From positions 1-64,000 of the forward strand of contig JAXGGA010003898.1 in the NCBI GenBank assembly GCA_038373865.1: a stretch of DNA of 64,000 nt, read 5' to 3'. This document shows positions 12,341 to 25,647 of this stretch, piece by piece. Within the stretch, counting starts at the first letter, position 1, and every line of letters begins with the position of its first letter. The translations under genes and the position numbers were made by a program. The notes under the pieces are model-generated. The model saw nothing but the letters and a program-made list of their open reading frames with translations, did no database searches and was not told the origin of the DNA. Origin of the DNA: Uloborus plumipes. Lineage: Eukaryota; Arthropoda; Arachnida; Araneae; Uloboridae.

Positions 12341-14995
12341 CTAGTATTTATTACTATATTCCTGTTTTTAAAGACTCTTAAAAAGTTGCAAAATTTTCAA
12401 ATATGGTTATGAATTGAAATCTTAACATTTTATGCTCAAGTGTTACACTTAAAAAGTGATGTACCCCCCCCCCCCTACTGACGTAGCATAATACAATTCT
12501 CCTGACGTTTTGAAAAAGATGTTTTTTTTTTTTTGAAAAAATGCATCACAATTTTTTTTTTAAAAGAACGTTCTGAATTTGTTTTAGATTTCAGCAAATG
12601 CTTCAGAATCCGTACTGAATAGCTAACTCTTTCTGTAGTCCAAAAAGTTTCTCATAATTGAAAACAATAGTATTATTGTTTTTGTCAGACACTTCTGCTG
12701 TCAAAACACTCCTTGAACCAGCCCCTAACCCCTTTTCATTCGAAATAATAACAATGAATGATAATTAAAAAATAAAGAATCGGATAACTTTTTGAAACGC
12801 ATTTTATTTTTAACTTTTAAGTGTTAATTGGCTCCTTTTAAAATGATGCAATGTTAATTAAACCATTCACTTTAATACGGTGAATTCATTTGCAGGAGAA
12901 ATATTGTTGTCGCTAAACTAGTGCATCCATGCTTGTGACTGATACAAATATCCTTCCTTAAAACCGAAAGAGGGTTAAAAAAAAATAAATATGCTATGTT
13001 GAAAATTTCGGTATTTCAACAGATAACAAACAGCAAGCGAAAAAAGCGAACCAGGCCAGACTGTCGATAGAGTCAGCGTGGCAAATGTCATCTGGGCGAG
13101 ACACCCGGTTTTGATTTTTCTGCTTTTTCTCCGTTGCCGACGCTCTAAACAAATTAATTCCAAATTAACTTGAAATACAATTTCAAGAAAAGAGTTAACG
13201 GTTAAATGATAATAATTCCAAAAAAAAAGAAAAAACCCGCGGTCCACCATTCTTTCTGGATGCTGTTGTCAGCAGCAAATGTTTCCCAGTATTAATCTCG
13301 CACTCGCAATTTCGATTCGATCAACCAAAAAGCCAGGGATTCGCAAAAATTTCCAAACCAGCTGTGCTTCAAAGCGCTATCAGTGTGTCGGGCTCCCCGA
13401 TAAATAACATTTACGCGCATTTAAGAAACAAAAACAGATCCCCACCCCCTCTAAACTGTCTCCCGTTGCTAAACTAATAAAATGACTTTCCCCATAGAAC
13501 AATTTTTGCACCGTATTTGTGGAACTATCTTTTTGATAGCCACTCAATCGATTATGGCATACTTACTGCCTCGCCCCCTCTGGCGTTCTTTCCCCCTTGC
13601 AACGGTTGCGTATGACACCCCTATAAGGTGAAGCAAAGCAACCCTTTTCCCGAATAAAAATGAAAAATATTAAACTTTTTCTTGGATGTTTATGCTGGAT
13701 GCTGTGCGTAATTGAGATTTTTTTTCCATTAATGTCCAACCGCCATACACCCCTTCCCTTTCTCCCTTGTAGAAAGGGGTATTTGACATGTCGCATTAAT
13801 TTCGTATTTTTGCTCAAATAATGCGTGAAATAGATCTTCCATTTCTCGTTGTTTTCCGTTTTTTCTTCCTCCCCACTCCTTATTTTTTCCCCTTCCAGCG
13901 CGTTCGCAGACGATTTCGTTTAAATATTTTGATCTCGCTGATTAACTGCAACTTTACCGCAACTCGTCGGCATTGATTGCACAACGATACTTTTAAAAGC
14001 GGAATGGTTTAGGAAATAAAATGGCTTTCAATCGATCTCCGTTTTTTTATTTTTTGAAAAATATTTCCCCCTATTATTTTATCTTCCCGAAGACCTTTTA
14101 AGTGGTTTTCGGAATCCGCCCGTAATCATCTTTCTCGATAATCGCTTCTCGGGGCAATTTGCTACCGTTTGCCTTTTTAAAACGGTTTACGCGGGAAAAG
14201 AGCGATATCTAGCGAATAACTCGATGTTAACTAGGCTCCTCTCATTTTTCTTCAAATATTAATTTTTTGCTTTCTTTTCACGCTGTCGAAGAAACTCGCT
14301 GTTCGAATGTTCCACACCACTACCACTTTCACTCCCAAATTTTCTTGATAAGAAAAATTGTTTCCAAAGTTTTTTTTAAATAAATGGCTATCCATTTCGA
14401 CTTTGGAGATTCGAATGAAAAATTTCGTAAACGCATCTCACATAACTGTTTTTCCTCTCTTTAACTCTTTTTACAGCATTTACTTGCTCTCTTTTCCATT
14501 TTGTTCATTGATTTTATTTTACTTATGTGTTTTTGAATGGTAGAAAAATCAAACACTTTGTTGTTTCTGTTCAATATATTTATTCTTTAGTACATCATTC
14601 TCTATGATTTATGAAGAAATTAAAATTAGCCTAGAGTATTTTCGAATCTTTCAGGTTCAAATTCATGTAATAGATTTGTGATTTTACAAGAACTTTGAAA
14701 TAAACCTCTAAAATTATAACCTTTAAAATTAGAAAAATATTACTTTCATAAAATTTATATTCGATTTATAAAAATATCTTACTCATATAATTCTAACTAG
14801 TAACGGCTGACTCACTCCTTTTGCTAAAGTTTCCCTCTCATTTATTGTCGAAAATTACAGCTTTTCCAATGTTAAAAAGCATTTCAATGAACATAGTTAA
14901 TGCTTGGATTAACAGAGTTTGAATAATCGAAAGGTCTCGTTAGGATATAATGCTGAGATACGTCATAATGTTGTATCAGCAAGGTTCTACTACAG
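12341..14995. other. Non-coding DNA with two GC-balanced patches
   Basis: AT-rich background contains C runs (12464-12476) and two more balanced patches, about 13060-13620 and about 13850-14230. The second includes homeodomain-like GATTAACTG and ATTGATTGC words. Short ORFs match nothing. No element found. Confidence 0.5.
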
Positions 14996-15292
14996 TATGT
15001 AACTAGGTGGACCGATCGGTAATGCATCGGACTCGTAACCGGAGGGTTCCGGGCTCGATTCAAGCCGATCGAAGATCCACAATCCTCACTAATGGTGGCT
15101 GGGGGGACGTTAAAAATGCTCGGGGTCATAAAGTCCTCCTAGTGGCTCAATTCCTTTGAGAGTACCGAACCAGCGGTTTGCTGGGCTCCTGGTATGGTTC
15201 AGAAAAACAGAGCGCTATTCAGGGACCAATCTAACCGAATAAACCATGTGTTGTAGTTGGAGTGGAGTAAAAAGTATTAATAAATTATGTAA
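14996..15292 (+). mobile_element. tRNA-derived SINE with target-site duplication
   Basis: A SINE body at about 15003-15285 starts GGTGGACCGATCGGTAATGC, which matches a tRNA 5' half and RNA polymerase III A box (TGGACCGATCGGTAA). A degenerate B box follows (GGCTCGATTCA near 15052). An anticodon-like loop CTCGTAA sits at about 15032-15038, so the parent tRNA may be Thr(CGT), which is inferred. Downstream is a non-tRNA body with GGGGGGACGTTAAA near 15103 and an A-rich 3' end near 15270. The 7-bp word TATGTAA occurs just before (14996-15002) and just after (15286-15292), a probable target duplication. The folded head is too degenerate and long-tailed to be a functional tRNA gene. Confidence 0.8.
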
Positions 15293-17811
15293 TTTAATAG
15301 TTAAGTATAAAAAATATGAATACAAATTGTTTTGAAATTATCCTATTTTTAATGCACACACACACCTATCATTAATTATCAACTGTGGGTCAGTTGAATT
15401 TTATATTTGCCTAAACTCTAGTTTCCTTGAAATAACTTTCCTTTAACAACTTTCACTTCACAAGTGAAAAAAAAAAGTTGAACGGTTTGTCGCACCTGAA
15501 GGCATAAAGCGATTTAGTGGAAGGTAAAGCATAGTTGATTTATACCTTCGTCGATTGGTTGTCTCTTCAGTTTCTTATCTCATCTTGTCTCAGAGTCTCT
15601 GTGCCCCCCCCCCCTCCGCTCCGTATTTGTAAAAAGAAATCTGGAAGGAGGCGGGAAGGAAAATCCAATAGGTTATGTCATTTTCAATATTTTTTGTGTC
15701 TGTTTTCGCCGTGGCTCTGACGTTGATGAAAGACATACAAGCGACTACAAATCTTGAACAATGTCCGGATTAAATCATAGGATTTCCATCCCCGTATTTT
15801 CTCTGGGAAATTTATAATACTTTTCTGCAATTTTATGTTCTTCGCTTTCGAGGAGTATATGTTGTTAATGTTCATTTAATTGCTGGAATTTTTTATTGGA
15901 TGCGACCTTGAATTTCCAATTTAAGTCCTAAAATAATTGCAGTTGCATATTGCAATGCGTTTATAAATTATTTTCTATATGTGTCTTTATCTCTCTATAT
16001 TTATCATTCTATACCTATGTCTGCATATTTATCAGTATTCATATTTGTCATTTAAGCGCGGCACACATAAATGCATAAAGACTTTATTTTGTTTTATTTA
16101 AGATGAATATAGATATGCATAAATAAATACATAGCATAACTGTACCTTTATTTCCACCTTTAACTGAATTCTTGAGGAAACTTTCAGTATTATGGATTCT
16201 TAAGCATTTGAAGAAAGAGAAAATTTTTCTTCGCTACTTGCAACAATTCACTGATACAGAATAATTATTTCGTTGTCTGCCGCATATAAAGTACTAAAAA
16301 TGACATAAAACATTAAATAAGTTTTGATTGATTCATGTATAAAAGACAGACGTAAGCAAATGTTTATTGCATTATTTCGTACATATATGTTTTTACGTCG
16401 TTAAAACAAATGCATACGAAATTTCATGTTTTGCGAATCGAATGTTTTGCACGAAATTTCATGTCATGTTGAATGCGCTCCACTAACTAGCACACAAATA
16501 CCTTATTTTATTAAATGTGTTTATCTAATAAAAACGACTCAAGATTTCAATCTAATATTTTGAATAATAAATTACGTACGTGAGGTATTCATTTCAATCA
16601 AGATCGTTATGCTCATTGAGGTAATAAGTTCCAAATCTCATCCACGATTGATAATTTGAATTTACTACAAATAGACCTATAAAGATGGAGCATAAAAACT
16701 AGTTGAAGATTTTGTGTTGCCGTGAATCTAGGCTTTTATTGTTTCCTTACCTTTGAAGCAATAATTATTATTAGTGTTGTGCTGAATAAAATTTTCTAGT
16801 TGAATTCGTGAATATTCCTTTATGGAATGATCACAATAAAAATGAAATTACAATATACTAAATGTCATTATAAAATAAGCACTAATCTCAAAATCAGTGT
16901 TAATTCAATGGAAACTTGCGTTATTATATTTTTATGCGTTGCGTAAATTAAAACATGTTACACTCGTTTACCAATCAACTTTGTTTTGCTTTCAATGTTG
17001 GGTAAAACAATTACAAATACTTATGAAAGAGTTTACGATTGAATGTAATAAGTCTTTCTTAGAAGAACTACATACTGAGAGAAAAGATACATGATTTTTT
17101 TTGAAAAAGTTCATAAAAATATATATTATGATTCGTTGTGTTATTTGCTTCTGATTGAATTTGCTAAAAAAAGAGGGGAAGGGGGAGTCACAATAACTAG
17201 AACAGTTGCTTAGATTGATTAGCAAAGCTCTATAGTATACTTTCGTTAAAGTATTAGCTTTCGTTACCTCCGATCTTATTTAAATTATCCTGATTTTTTA
17301 CTTTTCATTCAATTGCTTGCATTCAAGTTCTTTTACCCCTTAAGAACACAACAATTGGTGGCAAAAATTTAATGACAACGGCCAGATATTATAGTTTTAG
17401 TGAATTCATTTGACTAATAAACTATTGGAGGAACAAAATAAATAAATAAATTAATTAATAGTAAATAAATAAAAAAAATAAATTCAATTAAATAAAATTA
17501 AAATAGTTCAACTTTAAGATAAATATCGGTTTTGCTTCATCGAATACGATAAGCATGCCGTAAAGTACTGAGCATTTCTTCTCAATCATAAGCACCAATC
17601 AATTGTTTGTTGGAAAAAATAAATTCAAAGACTATATTAAATGTTGATTTTATTTCATCCAGTGCAGCGTGCAGCAAGTAAATGTCTGACAAAATATGCT
17701 CTTTTATTCATCTTCATCGCTAGTTGCATTCTCTTTTTCATGACAACCGAAATAGCGACAGTGTTTTCATATACGAGTGTGATCTTATTTGAAAACGACC
17801 GGACAACTGTT
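15293..17811. other. Non-coding AT-rich DNA
   Basis: No gene or element recognised. It contains a short CA run (15356-15364), a C run at 15604-15613, and AAAT-type simple repeats at about 17438-17510. Confidence 0.55.
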
Positions 17812-18392
17812 GATTGTCCCGGTATAGCCACAGTCCGGTATCATCTCTTCCGAACAAACTAATGATCAGATAATCAGTGTCCGGAAAATCGGTTCCCTAG
17901 CTTATCTATTACAGCAAGCTGTAAGTAAAGAGTTTTCACAGAAATGTGCATTGTCATAGAGACAACGATTCTTTAATTTGTTGATTATCCCGGTATAGCA
18001 ACCGTCCGGTATCATCAGCGATTCCTTTTCATCGTCTCCCCTCTCCCGAACTAACAAATGATCAGATAATCAGTGTCCGGAAAATCGGTTCTTCACCTTA
18101 TCTATTTCTGCAGTCATAGAGATGAGCTTTCATTGTCCAAGAAACAGCCAACCTTTAATTTGTTGGTTGTCTCGGTATAGCCACAGTCCGGTTTCATCTC
18201 TTCCGAATTAACGAATGATCAGATAATCAGTGTCCGGTAAATCGGTTCCCTACTGTATCTCCTACTGCAAACTGTAAGTAAGGAATTATCGCAGAGATTT
18301 GTATTGTTACAAAGACAACGATTCTTTAATTTGTTGATTGTCCCGGTACAGCAGCAGTCCGGTATCATCGGCGACTCCTTTTCATCGTCGTA
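17812..18392 (+). repeat. Four-unit tandem repeat with alternating A-B-A-B units
   Basis: A 'TCCCGGTATAGC' type landmark recurs at 17817, 17988, 18170 and 18341, giving unit lengths of 171, 182 and 171 bp. Each of the first three units also carries GATCAGATAATCAGTGTCCGG; the fourth ends before this point. Units 1 and 3 share 'ATCTCTTCCGAA'. Units 2 and 4 instead share 'GCGA-TCCTTTTCATCGTC'. The true period is therefore a 353-bp dimer repeated about twice, a small higher-order repeat. No ORF runs through it. The array ends abruptly at a GC-balanced, CpG-containing stretch. Confidence 0.88.
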
Positions 18393-19228
18393 AATCTCAG
18401 CTGGGCCGGGGTCACCGCTGTCACGATGGTGTAGATATCGGCGCCTAATTTACAGGTGTGTTTACCTGCCTCGTGACAGAATTACGGTCACACGGAACCC
18501 TCCCGACAGCTCTTCTGCCGCGAGACCCGTATATCACCCCAGAGGAATATTTTGCCAGCGATATTCAACTTTTTCTTCTTCTGCCTCCTCCCTTTTCTTC
18601 GCATTTGTCTTCTTGTTCTCCGAGTTTTGTGCACTCTTCCTGGTTTTAATTTTCCATTATTTGAATTTTTTCTCTTTGCTTTTCTCGGTGGGTGCGTTAA
18701 ACCGATGGCTACCTATATCGATTCAAGTAGGCAGTTGAATAAGAAAGTAGGGATGGGAATAGTCATGTAGAAATTGTTGACTATATTAGAGTGACCTTGC
18801 ATGAGGCTCAGCACAGTGTAGTGAAAATGACTTGAAAATTACATGTATCACCATGGGATACTTCTCCATCTCGCCTTCATTAGTTCATGTAGTTTTTCTT
18901 CCGAGAATTTATTTAGTGCTGCTCTGCTATTTCCAGAACCTATGATAATATATTCGCGTCTCTTAGCACCTATGCGAAATAAAAAATATTCAAACTTAAC
19001 AAAGAACTAATCTTTTACAGCTGTACAAAAAAGTTTGTTTGTAAGTGTCTAAGTAAATACATTCATAATATGATTAGAAAAATTAAAATCTATTTGTATC
19101 ATATTTTGATCAAATGTCGTCATTAGGTACAGGAGCAGAAATAGATTTTAATACGGTGCATTTAAAAGTACCTAACACAAGGCTTCCGTTATTATTATTT
19201 CCAGCATTATTAACACTATTGTTACTCT
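18393..19228. other. Small GC-balanced island then AT-rich DNA
   Basis: About 18393-18560 is GC-balanced and contains CAGGTGTGTTTACCTG at about 18454-18469, a short inverted pair holding an E-box and a forkhead-like GTTTAC. The rest is AT-rich background. The overlapping ORFs at 18458-18770 have no domain. Confidence 0.45.
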
Positions 19229-19345
19229 CTTATTAGTACTATGAGTATATTTTTCTTAGTTAGTTTTAGCTTTTTTTCTTACTGTCTCATTAGTACTATA
19301 AGTTTCTTTTTGTTAGTTAGTTTTGGCTTATTTTTTTGATGGCTT
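19229..19345 (+). repeat. Two-unit tandem repeat, period 57 bp
   Basis: 'ATTAGTACTAT' at 19232 recurs at 19289. Each copy is followed by a TTAGTTAGTTTT-GCTT block and a T run. The units differ by a few substitutions. Confidence 0.8.
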
Positions 19346-21547
19346 TACTTTTTAAGATGCAAGCTAAGTGTACTTTTATCAGTTAATAATTACAGTGCAG
19401 AAGTTTTATACCCTTTCTTTGTTAGTTGTTTATGCAACATTAAATATTGCATAAAACCAGAGCTTAATTCACATGGTAGCTCCCGGGCGCTGAGCTCCTC
19501 CATTTCTTATCAATTTTACTCAAATTTTAATATTTTGAAAGAAATTCAGGGTATTTAAGCTAAAAAATTATATTCGGATGCTATCTATATGGCTTCTGCA
19601 CTTCTTATGGCAATAAATTAAGCCCTGTATACAATTGAGGATTAATTATGCCTTTCAATAAATACAATGAATTCACCATTTTAAATGCATTTTTTGCCTA
19701 TGTTAGTCGTACTATTTACTTTTTGTCGCTTCTTTTCTGAAGAAAACTCAACTACCGCCATGATGTTTTGGAAAGCACGTCAGAAAAAGCTGAACCTTTT
19801 ATGGGATCTTTGCCCATACTTCTATTGCGATGATTAAAATAATATTTTTCTCTCCTTACTAATTGACAATCAATCAGTGTTCTGTTGAAGTTCAACGTTT
19901 TGATCTTCTACAAACAATTGAATTGCATTATAAAAAGCTCGTTAATTTCTTTGTGGCAAACTCAGGTGGCCGCCTCCCGCAACACAAAAACTATTTTGGG
20001 CTCTTAAATTTTCCCTACTTTCTCTTCTAGTTTTGAATGACAATTCACTGCACTTTCATGTCACATTTTTTAGGATATTTTTTAATTATTATTTTAGCGC
20101 CTGAATACAGGTACTGAAATTTTGAAAGTTTCATGGTGCAACACAGAAGCCTACTAAAAAAGTAGATTTACAGGGAGGGCTTGGCAGAAAAAGTACCCCC
20201 AAATTCAACTCCTATTGTAAGCAGTTTTCTAAATTCAATACCTTCAAAGCTTAAAATGTCCAAATTCAAGAAATTAGGAGGAGCTTAAAAGTTTTTTTCG
20301 TACAGTTTTCTAGAAAAATGGGAAAAAAATAGATGAATTGTTTTTTACTGAAGAAAAATATATAAGCTTCTAATAGTCATATTTTCTTTGAAAGCATAAA
20401 GTGTTAACTATTAAAAAATATATTTAATGCATGTTTTTCTTCTTTTTTCTTTGAAATATTCTGTGAAAAAATATGTGGTCCCCTTTTTTTTTTTCAATTT
20501 TTTGTTGTTTGAAAGAAAATAACCATTTCTGCTTCATAACTGTTAGCAGCTTTCTTCGCTCAAAATTCCAAAAATTATCCAAACTAGGCAAATCATCATG
20601 CAACCATCAATTTGAAATAGGATGTGGATAGGACGTGATTTTTATTATTATTTTAGGAAGGGGGGAAGAGAAATAATTTCTCTCTCTCTCTCTCTCTTTT
20701 GGGAAGTAATTTGCATTGCTTATTTATTTATTTATTTATATTTTCTTTTTATTAAATAAGTAGTGAATTTTTTTCTTAAACATAAGATTTTTTTATTTTA
20801 TTTTTCTTTCTTTTTTTCAGTTTTACATGCAATTATACGAATTTTTAATTTTCCAATTGTTTCTCTTTCGAAAAAACTTTTTTTTTAATTGCCCTCTCTT
20901 TTTCCGACCGTTCTCGTTTTTACTCAAAGCAAAGTAGTTTTAATAATTTATTCTTCACTCCGCCTTAAATATTAATTGTTCAAATTTTTTAATCCATGCA
21001 TATCTGTCGTGTATCTCTGAATCATTAGACATTACTCAAGCATTCATTCAAGCTGTCTGCAATTTCGTGACGTATTACTTCTTTCAATTAATCAATGTTT
21101 CGTGAACGATTTATGAAAACTTCTGATTTTAAGTAACCTCAAAAAGCTGCCGGGAAAAGATTCAGGTGTCCGTGAAGGTCAGTCAAGGTCTTCGCGCAAC
21201 GAAATTCAACGTCCAGGAAGCGTCACTCCTATTACATCCATTGAGCCATGACACCATCCAAACTAAGACACACGAAGTAATTATTGGTTTCAAATCAGAA
21301 ATTAATGTTTTTTCTTACCAAAAATGTGCATAAAAGTAATTTGCGTAACTGGTGCACGTTACCTATAAATTATATTATTAATAGTGACAAACCACGATTT
21401 AGGAGAATTTTTTTTAACTTAGCGCACCACCCTTATAATTAGACTAAACATCTAGTAAACATAACATTTCAAAAGTTTTGAGTATATTGCAGTGTTTGAT
21501 TTGAAAGTATGTAGTAGTCTTACGTAAATCACTTGATTTTCTTCGAC
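19346..21547. other. Non-coding AT-rich DNA
   Basis: No gene recognised. It includes a CT dinucleotide run at about 20682-20698, TTTA repeats at about 20719-20740, and T runs of 8-10. About 21130-21260 is slightly more GC-balanced. Confidence 0.55.
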
Positions 21548-21770
21548 TTTTATGTATTTATTTATTTATTTATTTATTTATTTTATTTTATTTATTTATT
21601 TATTTTATTTATTTATTTATTTATATTTTTATTTATTTATTTATTTATTTTTTGAGAGAAAGAGAAGAGAGATGTGCTTCTATTGTCAACGGTGAGCGAT
21701 ATGTTCAGTATAAAAATTTGTATCTTGCTGGTATATATAAATATATATATATATATATGTATCTTTCTCT
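21548..21770. repeat. ATTT microsatellite followed by an AT dinucleotide run
   Basis: About 100 bp of nearly pure ATTT/TTTA repeats (about 21555-21651) with occasional T insertions. A second short AT-alternating stretch lies at about 21734-21760. Confidence 0.92.
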
Positions 21771-22139
21771 TTACAAATAGCTGGTCAAGCTATGATCCTC
21801 ATGTATGCCAATACATAGATATATGTCAAAAGTTAAGGCTCTATTGATGATGAGGAGACACTATACTTCCATCTCGAAAATTCTACGCGTTTTCAACAGC
21901 TTTCAGTGACATGCAGATAATTAGGTTTTTTTTAATTTTTTACGTCATAAGTGACTTTTTACTTCGTGATATTTTTGGACCATTTCTGAATTAATAAATA
22001 ATAACAGTTTTATGATACTGAATGGAAAGCAATAAACATGTTTCCTCGCGCGATAGCATCAAGCCACAAAATTCACACCCTCATCAGGAATTCCTGCATC
22101 GAACCACAAGAACTAATTAAAGCTTTTAGCATTTACACA
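21771..22139. other. Non-coding AT-rich DNA
   Basis: Nothing recognisable. Confidence 0.5.
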
Positions 22140-22610
22140 TAGAGTCTTTTCACGACTTGTGTTACCTCTCCGGCGACCTCGGGTTCTATCAGAATCGGGA
22201 GTCCCGAAGAAGAAGGCTACAAATTGTCACATTTTGTTCAGAATTCACCTCGTGTCATGACGGATGGGGTATTTTTTGTGTGCTCTCTTTAGCCAAATAG
22301 ATGGCCATCGCTTTGTTCGGCGTGACATCGTGTCAGCCGAGAAGTTGCCGAAGGGTTGAGATCGTTCCCGAATGCTCAATCTGGCGTGATTATTTGTTGA
22401 ATCTACTCCGGGGTTATTCCAGTCACATCTTTTTGCAACCGATAATCGTTCGTTTTTTTTCCACTTCGAGTCCATAACTTCCTTAAAAAGCCAAGATAAG
22501 ATGCACAATGAATTTTCTTGAAAAGGCCTTGAAAGATTGATTCAATCCTTTCCCAACACCTGTCTTTTGTGGTGACATTATTTCTCATTCTTATTTTCGG
22601 AAAAATAACT
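22140..22610. other. GC-balanced island, candidate regulatory DNA
   Basis: CpG-containing balanced sequence in AT-rich surroundings. It has a GATGGCCATC palindrome at about 22300-22309, which contains the core seen in Pho/YY1 sites. Two overlapping minus-strand ORFs (22245-22508 and 22403-22588) match no family and are in different frames. Confidence 0.42.
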
Positions 22611-24895
22611 ATTGTGATTGGGGCTGCAACTTAAAATGCTGATGAATGCGGTTTTTGAAGTTTTGCTGCGGAGTTATTCGTCTTCTTGTACAGCGAAGTG
22701 AATCATTGAATATTTAATGGCAACTTGGAATTCCTTCGAGTGTGCTTTTGATATTTTGCTTTTGAATTTTCTTTATCTGGTAGAAATAAATGAGGTATTT
22801 TCATGTAATTGCTTACGGCGAAAGAAATAATAGGTATATTTTTCAAAATATGGTTTTAGAAACATTAACTACACGATTTTTAAAAGGTTAGATTGGCACG
22901 TTGTAATCATTGCAGGAAATTACCTACGTGATAAACTTCTGGTTTTCATCACCGTGTTTAAACATATACATTTGCGCGTTTCGAATTGAATGTTTTCTTT
23001 TTTTGAAAACGTTATTAAAAAGAAAAGTGTGTTTAGAGCTTGTGTAAGTTTCATTGCAAAAGTTTAATTAAATATTACCTTAAAATGTTGCATAGGGTTG
23101 AAAAATTATTTTTAACGTTTGTTTAAATGGAGTTTCTGTGATTAGTATCTAGTTATCTTCAGTGATGGAAACTTGAAACCATTCTGTTCTTGAAATTGAA
23201 CCAAAACAAATGGACAGATACATATTTTAAAGTATTTTTGTGTTAAAATAATCTGTTTTGTAAAAATTAGTCATAAATTTAAAAAAAAAAAACAGGAAAC
23301 GTGTTTTTTTTTTTTAACTTGTTTGGGCTTTTTTTTATTATATTGGGATGATTTTACTTATGCATTTTTAGATGTTTTCCTATACTTTCCATTTTTTTGT
23401 CTTTTTGAGAAATTGAACTTATTCTTTGTATAAAAATATCCTAATGAAACGTTAGTTAAAAAAAGGTAAGCAATCTTAACAAGCAAAAGTTATCAGAGCA
23501 AGCGTCCTGGGAATATTTTTCTTCCATTAATTCTTCTACGCCTGTTTATTTCTATCTTATTTGAGCTTATCAGTATTGTTTAGGTTTTAGTTTCTTTTTC
23601 TTTCTTTGTTATAGTTACGTAACTCGAATTCTGTAGTTTTACTCCAAGAGGGGGGGGGGATACTATATGGAAAAGGAATAGTTAAATAATCACTCCCAGT
23701 TGATGCTTGTTTTCTCCTTCATTGGCATGTTATTTATACATCGATGCTAAACACTTGTCTCGTTAGGTTCTCTTTAAAAAAAAAGAAAGAAAAGAAAACA
23801 TGTAAAATTGATTGTGAAAACATAGAATTGTAATAGAAAATTTCATTTTTTTTCCGTGCTCACAAACGAGGAGAAACTCGTCTGTCAAATTAAGCTTAGT
23901 CTTCAACTCTTCATACAATAGCGATGCAGGTTTTAAAATGATGACAATAATTATTATGATTTGAAAAAAAGGGGGAAAGATCCCATGGTCATTAAAGAAA
24001 GTGGTTCACGTTTTATACTTACTACGAAATGTATTGGTCGAATTTCCCTTACATGTCCCAATTCTTTGAGAATCGTTTGAAGTGGTGGTTCAGTGTACAT
24101 TCGTTTACGTGTTTGATCCCCTTCCACTTCCTACATTGTTTTTTTTTCCTTCCTAAAATTGAAGATGCAATTCAATGCAAGAAGGGCATAACTCCATTAT
24201 AAAAGCTTTCAGCAATTCCAGAAAGAAAAAAAAACCTTTAAAAGTTCATTTTCAAACTTTCGTTTTTACATTTATTGTTATGTTCGAATTGGTCCCTATG
24301 ACTCCAATTTCATTGATATGTTATATAATGCTACCTACGCATAATAAATTGCTGTGAATTGGAATGCTGCCTTCACCAAAAAATAGAGCTGTTGATTTTT
24401 ACACCAAGGTCTTTAAATCTTTTCTGCAAAATTTTACTTTTTAGATTTCTAGTTTTACTTATTTCAAAATTTAAACCTCCCTTTCTTCATTTGCTCTGAA
24501 TTTTGAAATTTGTTCTGACATAAAACATATTCTAGCATAATTGATTTTAAAAATTTCATTTATCATTAGATTTTTTTTGTTTGTTTTCCTTTTTTTGTCT
24601 TGACTTCAATTAATGTTTGGTAAAATGCGGCCAAGCATGACTTGTGTCTAGTGAAGCAAAAGGGTGGGTAGAAAAATGTAAAATTTTATTTAATTTTAGT
24701 TTTTTTTCTGTATTAAATTTAGGTTTACCTCTAAAGTCTAACAGCGTATTATAAACTTTATTCAATAAAATGTTTTCATGATAACACCATTGCCAGCGGA
24801 GCAATAATTAGGGTAAATTTCGATAGATAATTGAGCTATTGACTATGCTATTTCCTTGGCGGCGGTTAATTACATGCCCCCTGTTTTCATATTAT
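22611..24895. other. Non-coding AT-rich DNA
   Basis: No gene or element recognised. It contains a G9 run near 23652 and A and T homopolymers. Confidence 0.55.
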
Positions 24896-25075
24896 GTAAT
24901 ATATATATATATATATATATATATACAAAAAATAGAAGACTAAATAAATAGTGATTCCGACTTGATCGTTCCTTCAGGGGTTTCCTGTACAAGCAAAGAT
25001 CCCACAGGAACAAAAAAGCCGAGATTTTTTTTCTCCCTGGAATGGGCAAGAGCAAAAAAAAAAAAAAAAAAAAAA
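24896..25075. repeat. AT dinucleotide run and poly-A tract
   Basis: An uninterrupted AT alternation lies at about 24899-24925, and an A run of about 22 lies at 25053-25074. ORFs crossing these are simple-sequence translations. Confidence 0.9.
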
Positions 25076-25647
25076 TCAAAAATTGCACCTTCGAGAGCAG
25101 AAAATCCCAATACTCTGGGATGGACTTATTTGTGCACTACTCCAACATACTACGCGTGCTCTATAAAATATTTCAATTTACATCACTGAAAAACGCCACA
25201 TTCGAACGGGCTCCGTATTCAATAACAAGTGGGCACATTTACACGTTTCACTGATTTTGTCCTTTTTTTCGCCATGAATCCTCCAGGTAAATAAAGCGTA
25301 GTTTATGGCTCGTCCTTGGCAGGTATCTCGATTTCAGATTCAATACAGGTACTGATCATCTCCGAGCGTCGAGACACCAGATAAGGAACGGAATCGTGTA
25401 GTGATTAACGAAACAGAGCCATCCTGGGAAACTGCTGATAAAAATCAATTGCCAAATGTGGATTTTTCGCATTGAATATTAAGATCCTGATTGTCGTACA
25501 AACAATTGATCTCTGGTCTGGGGAGAAAGTTGCAACATGCGAACAGTCTTGGGATTCACTTTTGTCGATTGTTTTGTGTGTTCTTATTTCCTTTTAAGGT
25601 ACGTTTTCAGTAGACTGAAGAGTTCCAGAAAAAGAGTCATTTTGTTC
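25076..25647. other. Moderately GC-balanced non-coding DNA
   Basis: About 25190-25540 is less AT-rich than its surroundings and holds TTTATGGC, TGATTAACG and ACAATTGAT words of homeodomain type. No protein resemblance. Confidence 0.42.

Noticed and set aside
15003..15080. A tRNA gene
   Set aside because: The tRNA-like head has a degenerate B box and continues into a long SINE body with flanking repeats, so it is a SINE rather than a functional tRNA.
17812..18392. CRISPR-like array
   Set aside because: The units are 171-182 bp, repeat along their whole length and have no unique spacers, so this is an ordinary tandem repeat.
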